Shown in pieces: positions 34,349-46,795 of a stretch of DNA of 64,000 nt. Numbering within the stretch: the stretch's first letter is position 1; each line of letters opens with the position of its first letter. The DNA is from Cryptomeria japonica (taxonomy: Eukaryota > Streptophyta > Pinopsida > Cupressales > Cupressaceae): assembly GCF_030272615.1 (NCBI RefSeq), contig NC_081415.1:508805373-508869372 (forward strand), read 5' to 3'. Under the pieces are notes generated by a model that was not told where the DNA came from, searched no databases, and saw only the letters and a list, made by a program, of their open reading frames with translations. The translations under genes and the position numbers were made by a program.

Positions 34349-37300
34349 TTATGACAATAATGAATAATACTTGTCAAAAACCGATTTATAGTCCTGCAAA
34401 AATTGTTTAATGGATAGGGACCAGGACTCAAGTAGGGAGGTTACCACTTCCTTCTCTGTCTGCATCTGGGATACCTGTTCCTCCATGACATCTACTGTGC
34501 TCAGTTCCTGTGTGACTGTCAGGGCATCCAGGTTCAGATAACACTTCTGAAGAATTTGCAATAGTGGAATTAATACCAGTTGAAGCTCCTACAAATCTGT
34601 AGACTGTGTACTGATCTCTTGCTCCATCTTGGCTGACTGGATTTGGAACCGGTGAACGGTTTGCCCATATGCTGCAAAGGAATCATAAGGTGTCTTGAAT
34701 GTGCCCAAGTAGGACTGTAAGTCTATTTGAAGCTTTTGCTTCTTGGCTAGCACATCATCACAAAATAGATGAGGTTGACAAATTTTGCTGAGTAGCAAGT
34801 TCCCCTCATCCAAGGCATTCCTTATGTCCTTTTGATCTTTCAGTAGTTTAGTCCTAAGCTCATTCATCTTCTTCACTAGAGCAACATTAAGAGCCTTTTG
34901 GTGCTCTTTCTTTACATTGGCCTCTACTGCTTCTTCTAGACTCTGCACCTGATCATCCACTACAATACATAGAAGTTTGAGCTATGCTAGTGATGATTTA
35001 GTGTCAAGAAGATTAGTACAGGGGATTAAACTGGTAAGTGTGTCTACAGCCGCCTGAATAATATCTTGTTCCCTTTTCCTGCGAATGACTTCAAGGCGCT
35101 CTTGGGCAACCTTGATGCTCTGCATAAGCTCAAACTCACTTGCAGATTGGAGATCAATAGGACTCGAGATAGCAGCCGGTTTGGCTTGGCTCCCGGTTGC
35201 CTTAGGAGTCTCCATCTGTGTGCTCTTCATTGCTTCAATTGTCTTGTCTGCTTCTTCCTTATTTTTCCTCTCCTTCTCTTCTTTCTCTTTCTCTTCTCTC
35301 TTTTTCTTTTCTTCCTCTTCCATCTTCTTCTTGTCTTCCTCTTCTTTTTGCTTCTGCTCCGCTTCTACCTTCTTCTTTGCTTCCTCTTCCTTCTTCTTCT
35401 GTGCTTCCTCTTCCTTCTTCTTTTGTTCTTCCTCTTCCTTCTTCTTCTTCTCTTCCGCTTCCTTCTTCTTCTTCTCTTCCTCTTCCTTCTTCTTCTTCTT
35501 CTCTTCTTCTTCCGTTTTTCTCTTTTCTCCCTTATCCTCTTCTTCTTTCTTTTTCCTATCATCTTCTTGCTTCTTCTTTTCTTCATCTTTTCGTTTCTCT
35601 TCTTCCTCTTTTCTCTTCTCTTCCTCTTTCTTCTTTTTCTCATCTTCATCCCTCTTCTTTTTCTCTTCTCGTTCCTTTGCTGCTTGCTATGTGTCCTCAC
35701 CCCATTCACCATCCTGATCGGCTTGTTGCCCCTATTTAGTTCCCTCAGAAGGTATGTCCTGAGTGACATCTTCTATATCCAGGGCATCGACATCGATGGT
35801 GTTGATTGGTTCTTCCACCAGGTTTCCTTCCTCATCAAAGACCTCATCCGGTTTGGAAATAACCGATTCCTTTTCCGCTTGGAGGTTGGCCATTTGTGCT
35901 TTGTGAGAGCTGATAGCATGAGCCATATGCTGATGAGTATCTTTTTCAACGTCATCAATTCTCCCCTCCAACAACCAGATTTTTCTTCTCCTTATGAAGA
36001 AGAGACCTTTATTTTGATCCAGGGCATCAAATAGTTCTGAATTTGAGAGTTTGGGGAAGTATTATGCAAAGACTTCCTCCCTAATCTCCTGTTCTTTTTC
36101 AATGACAATGCGCCATTTATTATCTAATGCTTTAAATAATGAATCCGGTGTCTGAGATTTAATCTCTGATGGTGACCGATCATTTTTACACAAATAAAGA
36201 ATGATTTCCTATAGTACTTCATCTTTTTCCTCACTATTAAATTCATCATAATAGTCTACTAAATCATGAAGTAACTTTCTCCTAATATTTATTATTGTTC
36301 TTTGACAATGTGTCAAAGGTTTGTATTAGGAGATATCAATATTTACCAGTGCAGATGCAGCCGGTTCATTCTTCTTCATCTTCTTTGTCTGTCTTGCCTT
36401 CTTTAGCTGTTCATTAGACTCGGTTTCTTCAGAGTCCGGTTCATTTTCCTTAGTCTTCCTCTTTCTTTTGAAGACTTTTGCCAGTGACCGCTTGGTCACT
36501 CTTGGAGTTGCAGTGGTAGCCGGTGCCGATGCTGCAGGCACTGCCTTGGCTTTCTTTGCTGCTAGTTCTTTTCATTTCTTTACCGATGGTTCTTCAGCCG
36601 GTGCAATCCTCTCCAAGTAGGTTCCAGTCCTCTTAGCCTTTGGATCAAGAGGTGAGGCAATAAGGGTTGAGGCATACCCTTCCAGCATGTCAAACATGAC
36701 CTCATAGCCCATTGGCTCCACTTCCTCCATTCTAGGCTCAACAGTCTCCATTAAACATTTGTCCACCTGAATAGTGAAACAGATGTCATCTTCGTATTTC
36801 TTCACTATGTCACCTGAGATTCTTAACTCTAACTCATCTTTCTTCTGAACTCATCAAAATATTTGTTCGGTACCTCAGGGTAGCCGGTTCTAATGGCTTG
36901 TACACTTTTCTTTATCTGCTTGGTTACCGGTTGACCAGGGGACCACTAGACATCTCCTACATCTGGAAAGTAGCCTTGGAAATAGAAAAACAACCCTACT
37001 AGTAGTTGTCCAAACTTAAACCTCAGTGAATTGTCCTGTTTGATTTCCTTAAGATTTAACAGGAGTTGCCTCTACATGCCGGTGCATAAGTCAAAAGATG
37101 CATCCTCTTTTATCATCCGGTAAGCGGCATTTACCGTTGTAGCAGATACAGAATTAATCCTGCTAGCTGAAAACATTCTATAGCCTATCACCATGTAGGC
37201 GTATTTCACCAGATCATCCTTGATAGGATTGACTGTGATACCCCATGAATCACTGGTTGAACTGGTGAGCTTGGCTATTTCAGTTTTGCTCACTTTTCTC

Positions 37301-37713
37301 AGGGCTGGCACTTCCCTTGTGTTATAAAAGCCAGTGACTGCATGAATTGCCTGAGGTGTAATGTCATGCGTCCTCTCCAGGTACATCTTGTCACCATGGA
37401 CTCTGCTCAAAATAATTCTGATATGATCCTCCATGAAATCTTCTAGAAAATATACTGCGTTGTGGAATTTCTTCTTCTCTAAGACACTAAACTCCGGTTT
37501 GATCTTTTTGTCCTTGCCGCAAAATAGACCTAACTGAGTGTGAATAGCCAAAGACCCTAGGTCTTCTATTTTGCAATCAATATAATCAGAAATTCCTTCT
37601 TCAACTATGACTCCAGCCAGAACTTGTGACAAAGCATTATATTTAGACTTCCTCTGAATAAAAATTTCTGACTCAATTGATGTACTCGAACTGGTATGAG
37701 ATGCTGAAGCCAT
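34349..37713 (-). pseudogene. Element C ORF2, unknown protein in place of pol
   Basis: About 1,120 codons. The start MASASHTSSSTS is shared with ORF2 of element D (MASASSISTP). The head (37713-36850) is globular, with INSVSATTVNAAYRMIKED and FKFGQLLVGLFFYF; both blocks align with D. One frameshift lies between about 37070 and 36810; below it a single frame runs to 34349 with scattered stops. A basic, Ala/Pro-rich linker follows (36541-36326, KVFKRKRKTKENEPDSEE). After more helix comes an extreme Glu/Lys stretch (about 35700-35240), then a coiled-coil tail ending FDKYYSLLS. No catalytic motif is visible. It lies downstream of gag, where pol should be. I do not recognise the family; it recalls accessory proteins of plant mobile elements. 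The role is unknown, perhaps RNA or protein scaffolding. Confidence 0.8.
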
Positions 37714-38156
37714 TAAAGAGTATTTCAAGAACACGAAAAATACCTTTCAGATGTGAATTTAGGGCTTCCTGATTCTGCTTCACTTCACTCTCCATCGGAT
37801 GCTAAATCATCGCTTTGTGTTCTCCACTACCGCTTGCAAACTAGATTTGAATCTCTTTCAAGGTTATTCAATTTCTTGAAATCTAAGCTCAAATCACCTT
37901 TTCTTCGCTCTGCACTTAAAAACTTTTCTTCGCTCAAAAATAGATAGTGAGAAATGATTTGAAAAATGCATTTATACATGTCTCTCACCTACCGTCATTA
38001 ATGCTCCTCTATTAGGGTGTAAACCCTAATTTTCCTTTTTACCATTTCTGGTCTTCTACCAAGCGACAGGTATCACATACCGGTTAAGGTCTTTTATCGG
38101 TGTCAACCGAGGGTTCGAAAGCATTTCGTCATTTGCTCCCCCTAAGCCTTTAAGGC

Positions 38157-39434
38157 TTAGTTTGTCAGTTCTGATATTTCCACACTAGGTGCAGAAACCA
38201 GTTCCTCTTCCGACATTATTGGTTTCTTCTTCCATGTTTTCTTCATGTCCCCTTGAACTTTTTCAACATCTATTTCTCCTTCCTGAGTGACTAGTATATC
38301 ATCAGATATACTTTTTCTGCTTTTGCAGAATCTTGCAATGTGACTCGGTTTGTTGCAGTGATAGCAAACAAGTCCAGGTGCTCTCCAAGGTCCATTGTAC
38401 ATGTTTCCATTCTTCCTTCTGCATGTTGCAGCAGTGTGACCATGACCATGACAGATCATACAACTTTCTCTCCATCTGGTTGTCGCTTGATGACCACCGC
38501 TTCTCAGCTGATGATTGAAGACATTAAACCGATTGTGGTTCTGGTTCACAAAAGGTTTAGGACCAGTTCCTTGGGTCCTCTAAGGATATCTTCTAGTGTT
38601 ATCCATCACAGACCTGCATTCAAATGCTCTATGCCCAAACTTGTTGCATGCATAACAATGACCATTGAACTTATTGGACCTAGGTACATTGTTGATAAAA
38701 TAAGGAAAATTATTGTAGGCTTTGCTCCTACATACATTGGCAGTGTGTCCTTCTTTAAGACAGTTAAAGAAAATAGGTTTGAATTTTTGCTTACCTTTTT
38801 CTTTGAGTGTCGGTTGCTTCTTTGATGCTTCAACATTTGTTCTTGAGGATTCTCCTTCCTCATGTTCAGAGAAACCAAGACCATTGGTGTTCTTTGCCAG
38901 TCTAGATGACTCAAGCTTTTGCTCTAGCTTGACAATACTTTTGCCAAACTTAGAAAGTATTTCCTTTGACTCAAAGAGTTCTTTGGAAATAGCAGTGTTT
39001 GTCTCCATTAGACTTGCATTTTCTGATATGGCTATGTTCAGTTCTCCTTGCATGTCTTCTTTTTCCATTCTTCTCTCATGAAGGCGAGCAGTTAGTGCAC
39101 TAATCTCTCGTTTCAACTTAGAGATCTCATGATCTCTATCCTTTATCCGATCTTCAGCTTTTCTTTGGTTCTCAAGCTCTTGACTAAACTGAATAGTCAG
39201 TCCTTCCAACTCCTTTCTTAGATCAGAGTTTGAATCATTCAACTTATTTACTTCAGCAATCATGGCTTCCATGTTAGCTTCATCTTCAGAACTAATTTTA
39301 GATAGTTCCATCAGCTTCTCTGCATGTTCTCTCCTTTTTGCTTGAGATGCCTTGTATTTGACCATAAGATCATCATAGGCTTGCTCAGACTTAGTGAGCC
39401 ATTGAGTAAGTTCCCTCATGGTGTATTCCCCCAT
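38157..39434 (-). CDS. gag: Element C Gag, one internal stop
   Basis: A 425-codon Gag in one frame from the ATG at 39434 (MGEYTMRELTQWLTKSE) to the stop at 38157, broken only by a TAG near 38580. N-terminal two thirds are coiled coil (for example LKREISALTARLHERRMEKE). Four zinc knuckles follow: FNCLKEGHTANVC (first Cys lost), CYACNKFGHRAFEC, CMICHGHGHTAATC and CYHCNKPSHIARFC. The C-terminus is SAPSVEISELTN. It is homologous to Gag of elements B and D. Long coiled-coil Gag with knuckle arrays is known in Sireviruses. It would assemble particles and bind RNA in the cytoplasm. Being the best-preserved gene in the window, it suggests that C moved fairly recently. The stop fits a Gln CAG to TAG change. 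Confidence 0.85.
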
Positions 39435-39470
39435 ATCTCTTTCCAAGTGGTTAAACTTACAGAAAGGTAG

Positions 39471-39482
39471 GCTTTGATACCA
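39471..39482 (-). other. Primer-binding site of element C
   Basis: Minus-strand TGGTATCAAAGCC, one change from the tRNA-Met complement TGGTATCAGAGC, two bases after the LTR end at 39485. Confidence 0.88.
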
Positions 39483-39484
39483 AT

Positions 39485-40647
39485 TGATGAATACTAAGAG
39501 GGGGGGGGGGTGAATTAGTATGCCAAAAATCACTGGACTAAAACACTTATACAGTCTAAAGATAAACTGGTAAAGCAATCTATCAGTCAAACTGGTTACC
39601 ACACATGCAAACCAAAATGCGAATAAAGCATTCACCCACAAAAGAAATACAACCATAACACAAGATATTTGACATGGAAACCCAACTGGGAAAAACCACG
39701 GTGAGATGGAACTCACAAGTCACTATCTACAGAATAGAAACCAAACCGGTTAAGGTCAGACCAGTTAAGGTCTTACAATGATCTTCACTAGAACAGATCC
39801 TGTTAGGAATCTCAATCTCTGTTAGGAGATAAGTCTGATTAAAGACTACCTTGTTAGAGGATTTTAGATTCACATGTGTGAACCACCTTGTTAGAGGATT
39901 TTACAAAGGCTTTGAGGCCTACCTGGTTAAGGGCTACAGACTTGTCAAAGATGTGAGTAATCAACAAGTGTTTGATCTATCTAATAGCACAAATTGCTTG
40001 GTTAGATCCAGTATTGCTCACAGCTAATGCATTCCAACATTACTTCAGTCTTCTCTATATCTCTCATAGTTACAACTTGATCTTCTCAGATAAGATCATT
40101 CTCACAACAACTCAACTTCCACCTTAAACCCTAGCACAACATTAACCCTTTCAACAACAACTTAAAAACCCTAGACATGATGTCCTTTTAAAGGAATCTG
40201 ATTTCATGTCATTCCAATAGGATTATATTACAATTTCCTAGGTTCAATGAATCTATACATACTCAGTAACACGAAACAAGAAGCACCGTCAATGTGTCGG
40301 CACTGTCAAACAATCGGTGGATTGGTAACTCATCACAAAATGTCGGTTGGTAACTCATCACAGAGTATTACCGGTTCATACAAAATACCGGTTGCTGGTT
40401 TGACAAAAATGAAGATTGGTAAGAATGTGTTGTGCCACTTTGCTCCCTCGTACCGCTTGGGGTCGACATGCCACTTCAGATCGAGAAACACATTCTACAA
40501 AATTACCACTAGTCTAAAGACTAGTATACAACATACCGGTTGGAACAAATACCGGTTGAGCACAAGCTCATACATATAAAGGGGATCTCAATACAAGTGT
40601 GTGTCCATCAATGACAATCACAACATAAATAAACAAAAATGCCAACA
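39485..40647 (-). repeat. Element C 5' LTR
   Basis: Direct repeat of 32852-34013, bounded by the primer site on its left and the TSD copy GATTC (40648-40652) on its right. Confidence 0.92.
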
Positions 40648-40652
40648 GATTC

Positions 40653-41811
40653 TAGGTTTATACTAGCAACATGAGATTGCACAAATGATGGATGTGAAAT
40701 GAAGGGGAGGAGACCCCAATTTAGATTTGAGAAGGGAGAAATGGAAGGCCAAGATTGATTTGGGATGAAGGGCCAAGATTGAAGGAAAGTGATGGAGGGG
40801 ATTGAGAGGACAAGGTGTGGGTTTCAAGAGATTTGCCATAGACATTTCTTGTCTCCACACACCTAGAAGGACATGGGGAAGAGATCCCTAAGTACATTGG
40901 GATAATAAAAAGGAATTATAAAATTCCTTGGGAGAGGACAAGAGAATTTAAAAATTCTCAAATAATGGATTGCATGGGAGAAAGAGAATAGAAAAGGAAT
41001 TAAAAATTCCTTGGGAAGTGAGGGAGCATGGGGAAATGGAGAAATTTGAACTGACCAAAGTTGGTGCATTTAAGGTTTTGGAAGGTGAGAGGGGACAAAC
41101 CATTTATGAAAAATGGTTGACTTATTCCTAATCATGGGGATTAGGAATGTGCAAATGATTAAGAGAGGGATTAAGTGGATTAATGAGAGATTAGAGAGAA
41201 AGCGGATAAGTTAGGGGGATTTGATAAGAGGGGAGAGAATGAGTGGAGGAATTAAAAATTGAAGAATAATGATAAGCATGCTTCTAGAAGGATTAATTAG
41301 GCAAAGTGAGCATTAGAAGAAGTGATTTGTAGGAATCACATGACTTAAGTTAATTAATTGAAATTAATTAACATAAAGGGATTTAGAAGAATACAAGTTT
41401 TAAGACTTTAGAGGAATGAATAAATAATTAAGTTATTGATAAATCAATTATTGTACTATAGTGACGGGATTAATTAAATTAAATCTAATTAATTTTGAGA
41501 AGAATGGTAATAACATAATTAAATAAATTAACTTTGTAGAAAGGATAAATTAATTAAATATTTAATTTAATTAATTTTAGACGTCTATAGCTTGCACAAT
41601 TATTTCCACACTTATCAAATCTACTCAAAAACCACCAAAGCTTTGGAATGAATCCAATTACAATTATATATGAATCCCTATATTAATTACAATCACAAGT
41701 CAAACTATAACTTATTTACAACGTTCGCAAGTTGACCACAAGTGAAATAGGCCCAATCCAAAAGTCATAACATTACACCAAGAGTGGGATCATGTTATGT
41801 GTTACCCAACA
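40653..41811 (-). repeat. Older gypsy LTR, right part
   Basis: Continuation of 32554-32851 after element C. The right edge read on the minus strand starts TGTTGGGTAACACATAACAT, a plausible LTR head. The interior holds AATTAATTAAAT-rich DNA (41340-41580). The partner LTR is not in the window, so the element call depends on the edge motifs. Confidence 0.5.
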
Positions 41812-42333
41812 CAAACTCAATACTTCCTCTAGATGGCACACATTATCCTTCTCCAGTGCATCCACCTGGAACATTAGCACAATTGGCCAACTGGTACAGT
41901 GAACAATCTATATCACATCTATCATTTTTTTCCATTAAAACTCATCCTATGAAACTCTAGAATCTAATACATTATAAGAAACTAAACTTCACTTCCAAAC
42001 CTCAAGCCATAACTCTCAACTATGGTAGAAAGTAGATCCAACCATCACGATAGTGCAACTAGGTTCACATATTGTTTCTAAGCTACAAACCTCAAAATCC
42101 TACCGAAGACATTTCTAGACAATAGTACATATGTTAGACAATCAAGAACATTTGAAACTATAGCATAAAGATAACATTAAGAGAGATATCAAACATACTT
42201 GATTTTGTCCTTAGATGTTTTACATGTCATGTTAGAAGTAATTACACTTACGAAAAAATCTTGAATACTTTGACATCAATGATGACACTAACTGCACCTT
42301 TGACATCAATGGCAACATAACAACATATAAACA
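41812..42333. other. Unassigned AT-rich DNA
   Basis: No gene, repeat unit or LTR edge that I can support. Confidence 0.5.
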
Positions 42334-42606
42334 TCCAACTTTGTTGAGGTGGTTGTCGCTTATTATGGAATCAAGTTGACTAAGTAGAAAGGATTTATAA
42401 ATGTGATAATTGAAGGAGACTCCAAAGACACAATCATGATCTAAGATATTATAGAGGAATCTTGTTACAATATGACGAGCTTCAATCATAGTAGGCTCAA
42501 CCATATCTTCCATGAAGGTAACATGTTAGTTGACTTGCTAGAAAAATTAGGCTTCTTTGTCCAAACTATTAAATTTTGGACTAATTTGTATTCACTACCA
42601 AATCAC
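42334..42606 (+). pseudogene. RNase H-like fossil of a LINE-type element
   Basis: One reading frame with two stops shows the pattern of the plant RNase H-like (RVT_3) domain. It reads YYGIKLTK, a stop, then KGFINVIIEGDSKDTIMI, then HIFHEGNMLVDLLEKLGFF. The Gly-Asp-Ser-Lys motif and HxxxEGNxxxDLLxxLG are the family's catalytic-strand and C-terminal signatures. This domain is often the last one of plant LINE polyproteins. Nothing upstream is recognisable as LINE reverse transcriptase, so it is an isolated 3' fragment. Confidence 0.65.
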
Positions 42607-43169
42607 GTGAGTTCCTTGATTACCAAAGAAACAAAATATTACATTGCCTCTAATGTCAAAGATAGGAACAAAAACCTCCCCTATGACAATAGATCACACG
42701 TATGATAAGCCCCTCAATTATGATTATTTAGGGAAGGATTTGATCTTTCCTCAATCAAATTATAATGAAAATTTAATCCTCATTGACTTTCCACCTTCTC
42801 ATTTTGGGTTTAAAAAGATCTAGAATTTCTATTTTCATGTGCTTGTTTTCTGCTCCATTATTGCATTGTAGTGTGTTAGTTGTGGGAGGAGACCTCCTGT
42901 AGATGGAGCCCAAGAATTATGAGACTCAAAAGATGATCCGGAAGTCTAGTCCATCCTCCAAAAAGGTAATTTGGCCTCTTATATCAAAGCTATGAACGAT
43001 CGTAACCTTTTCCTCTTGCCAGAGTTCACCTGTTCCTAGAAAGATGGGTTAATTAATGTTAGAGGTCTCTCTTTTAATGTTACTATAAATCTCATCTTGG
43101 CTTCTACTAAGCTTCCCCTCAAAGGTTCCAATTTCCCTAGAAATACCAAAGGGACTAGGAAGACATTAA

Positions 43170-43470
43170 AATTTTCTTATAAAGGGGGGAAAAGATTGAT
43201 TAGCTGCAAAATGGGTTCAATTATCAGGACCTTCAAAGGGCTTGGAATAATATTGTGAAGGTTCTTATGAGGTATGTCACACTAGATGGTCATTTCAAAT
43301 TATTTCATTCTTATTTTTTTCCCATTCTTAATCATCTTAGGCATAATGTGAAGATGAAATTTTCATTCTAGATTCATTCTTCATTGGAGTAGTTTGTGAA
43401 AGTAGTCTTAGCCAATGCCAAGTCTAGAGAGAAAGAGAGAAATAGGATATGGGAGGATATAGAGAGGGAG
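43170..43470 (+). pseudogene. Weak coding trace resembling an ORF2-type head
   Basis: A frame with two stops reads DLQRAWNNIVKVLMRYVTLD, then FKLFHSYFFPILNHLR and FVKVVLANAKSREKERN. The aromatic/hydrophobic FKxxHSxxxxxLxHL block is reminiscent of FKHYSLLMHLILFY in the hAT passenger and FKFGQLLVGLFFYF in element C ORF2. The similarity is short and judged by eye. Function unknown. Confidence 0.35.
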
Positions 43471-44403
43471 GGAGAGGGGGAGTATACACATCCATTTTTT
43501 CTCATTATTAATTATCTTAAATATTTAATTAATTATTTTCGTCTTTTCTTTAGTAATTAATTAAATTCAATATTTGGTTACATGATTCCCAAATTTTCAC
43601 CTTCTAATGCAAGTTGTAAAATCATGAAGCTTCAAGAAAATGTTTAATAATAAAAACATAAGAGAATTTTATCATCTCTAAAGGAAGAACAATAACACAT
43701 TTACCAAAGACTTCATTAATCATCCATGAAATAATATGTTAATATCTCTTCAATGACATGAGGATCATCCCCTCTCAATAGAACCAAAGATGCTAATATG
43801 CCCTCATTGCAACCCAAGGGTAGAATCCAAGAGCTGCTTATGACATCAACAAAAATTATAAATATTGTACATATTGTAATCAAATATTATTCCATGGCTC
43901 ACTAACTACTACAATAACAAATTAGTGCTAAAAATCGAAACAAAGAAGATAGAACACACTATATGTAACTACACAAAACTCCCACTAAAATTGATAGAGT
44001 TATGCATGGCATCATGAGAAACATCATTGCCAAAAATTTACTAAAAAACAAATTGAGCTTATAATGCAACATATACTTTTGTTATAGATTCTAATGAACA
44101 AATATATTAGGTACTCCCAATCCTTTTTTTTACCTTGATGTAATAATTATACTAAGGTGACCAAGTAGAGGCCTACCAAACAAAATCCACATCAAATAAT
44201 TTATAGGATATTTATCTATGCAATATATAAAAGGAAAATACATTATTTGTGCTCCAATCTCAACTAATAGAAAATATCAATTTAGCCCCATATTATTAAC
44301 ATGTACAACAAAGGTAATCGAGTGTAATATGTAGGTTTCCATAGACTCAAACACCAAGATCAATGTTGAACTTGATTTTCCGTATAATCCATAGGAGTAA
44401 CCA
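43471..44403. other. Unassigned AT-rich DNA
   Basis: A short GAGAGGGAGGGAGAGGG purine run at about 43463-43480, otherwise nothing supportable. Confidence 0.5.
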
Positions 44404-44597
44404 AAGATCAATAAGAAACATTCAATTAGCCTTATAATTATGTAATTAGATTCAAAAAAATCTAAGAGTATAAACATAATCTTTCCACAAGTCTACTCCT
44501 AAGATCAATAAGAAACATTCAATTAGCCTTATAAATATGTAATTAGATTCAAAAAAATCTAAGAGTATAAATGTAATCTTTCCACAAGTCTACAAAA
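44404..44597. repeat. Two tandem 97-bp copies
   Basis: 44404-44500 and 44501-44597 are near-identical (each starts AAGATCAATAAGAAACATTC and contains TCTAAGAGTATAAA). A simple local duplication in non-coding DNA. Confidence 0.9.
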
Positions 44598-45508
44598 ACG
44601 TAGATTTTGGTTAAGATGTAAAAATTGCAAAACCATTTCTTTGTAAGTTTCAAAACAACTTAAATATCCAAACATTCACATCAAATATATCATTTGAGAT
44701 AATAAAATCTCACAATTTAAAAAATCCATAGATTTTTGAAATAAGAAAATTGCAAAAATATTAAAGAACCAATTTTTCCAAGAATATCTAAATAACAAAA
44801 AGACCTAATACACAACCCACATGTAACCAATGGTAAATTATTTAATGATTTCATTTAACTAGGGATTGAAACTATGAACCTAACATGAGTGCTTCATAAT
44901 ATAGTTAAAATTAAAAAAAAAATCACTTGATCAAGGGGTTAGCACCCCCCCAACATGAACATCTTTTCACTGCATATGACGATAAAGAAAAATAATATAA
45001 CCACCATGCAAGAGGAGAGTTGTCTATTGCTAAATAAGAGTTCCAAGTCACTACCATGTAAGAAGCACACATATGACCAACTCCATAGAACAAAAGATCT
45101 TCAACTATGAGCTTCAAGAGCCCAACATGGATGCCATTGAAAATAACTTGAGATGCCACAACTTCCAATCTCATAGATCTACAAAAAAATATCACATAGA
45201 ATATCCACTACAATCCACAAGCCTCTAAAAATCCACAATTACTTCTAATGCATCATAATCAACTTCTTCAAAATCAAAATGGAGGAATTCATAGAATCAA
45301 ATTGCCACGATTCATTCAAATGCAATGATACCAGATGCTAGGAAATGAAGGAAACCAAAAATCAGCTAAAAATATAAAATTAAGTTTTCTTAATTATTAA
45401 AATACCATAAAAGGTCCAACTTCTTTATGATGTTATAATAAGTCACTTTAAAATTCTTAAACAACAACCTTATATGAGCAGAAAAACACTATTATAATTG
45501 TTTGTCAT
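44598..45508. other. Unassigned AT-rich DNA
   Basis: No gene or repeat supported. It ends with GTCAT (45504-45508), the probable left TSD of element E. Confidence 0.5.
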
Positions 45509-46795
45509 TATAGCGTCATAAATTGTATTTGCATACAATTTCATCCTCACCTAGACCTCACCTCAGTGTTTTATCTTTTGATGCTTGATGCCTCCTTTCA
45601 TTCTACTCACACCCTTCGCAAACTTGCATTTTGACCTTCTCTCCTATCTTTTCCCCAAACCCGAGTCTTGATTCTCAGGACCAAGGTGATAGGGCACTCT
45701 GGTCCTCTCATTAAGGACACAAATTTGGTCCTTAAAATGCTCACATCAAGTAAGCAAGAATATAGATCTTGTGTCAACCTTCTCTAAAAATTCAAATAGT
45801 TTTCGAACAATTAGGTATAAAAGGATGCCTACCCCATTCATTTGAATTTGAAGTCATCTATGTGATCTATGATCTCTTTTTCAATTCAAGTGAGCTAGCA
45901 ATCAAGCATTCATCAAGAATTACAAATGAAGAGAAGTCAAGTTCAAGCATTCAAGATGGCATCCATGATCAAATTTCTATGAAGAAATTCTACAAGACAT
46001 CTTGAAACCAGTGTGTGAGGATTCAAGTAATCTTCATCAAGGTATACATTTCAATTACAAGTAATCAGTTTCAAATATAACCTTTCCCTCAAAAAGAAAG
46101 TATTTTACTACATTTCAATTCTATTTCCATTATAATTATCACTTCAATTTCAAGTTTAATTCCTAAACCGGGGTTTGACCTAAGGAAAAACCCTATCAAC
46201 AACCCATTTTCCTCTCTTTTTATGTGCAACAAGTTGATCTAGGAGCCGTAATTAAAGATTTTGATAAAGTTGGAGACAACGAATGGGTTCATATTTTGAT
46301 GGAGTGAAAAGCGGAGGACCATGGCACCCTACCATCACAATCCCAATAACTCTTCTCGAGCTTCTGACAGTGGATCCAATCTGTCTCCCTGATTCAGAAA
46401 AGACGTTAGTTGCCTATCTTAGAGTTACACAACCAAGGTGACCTACCATCCCAATCCCAACAATTCAGCTCGAACTTTTAGCAACATGTTATGATATTAA
46501 TCTTATGCTCAAATCCCTGTCTGTGGTTCTGTCTTATATTTGAGCAATCTGTTATTATTTTTTCACTTCAAATTGTCCATTGTTTTACCCTAACTTCACA
46601 ATTTAAATTAAAATTTCAATTCAAAAGGGGGAGATAATGAATTGGTAAATTTAATTAGTGTTTAATCTCTTTTCCTAATTGAATTGTGGCTAGATCTATT
46701 GAATTTACCCCCCTCTTTTATTGTTTTGGTCCCTAGGTGAGATTAGTGGTTTTACTATCTTAATTGGTGATATCTGTAATTTTACAACCATTACA
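45509..46795 (+). repeat. Element E 5' LTR
   Basis: Starts TATAGCGTCATAAATTGTAT and ends ACAACCATTACA, directly before the primer-site-like TTTTGGTGAGCCC. It holds two GGACCA-type words (45682 and 46316) also seen at 7260-7350. Confidence 0.85.

Larger units (their letters stand above)
32852..40647 (-). mobile_element. Element C: pol-less LTR retrotransposon with Gag and ORF2
   Basis: Complete minus-strand element, 7,796 bp, with a perfect 5-bp TSD GATTC at 32847-32851 and 40648-40652. LTRs are 1,162 and 1,163 bp and similar by eye, with TG...CA ends (TGTTGGCATTTTTG...GTATTCATCA). The primer site TGGTATCAAAGCC follows the right LTR after two bases. The polypurine tract GCCAAAGGGGGAGAT abuts the left LTR. 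The interior codes for a nearly intact Gag (39434-38157) and a long ORF2 (37713-34349). There is no protease, integrase, RT or RNase H, and no space where they could have decayed: the interior is filled by the two genes. It must use enzymes from another element, and B-type copia elements are the obvious candidates. Confidence 0.92.

Noticed and set aside
35066-36034. Long plus-strand frames rich in Leu, Phe and Ser (up to 322 codons)
   Set aside because: They are the antisense of the Glu/Lys-rich part of element C ORF2. The composition follows from that repeat, and there is no start context or homology.
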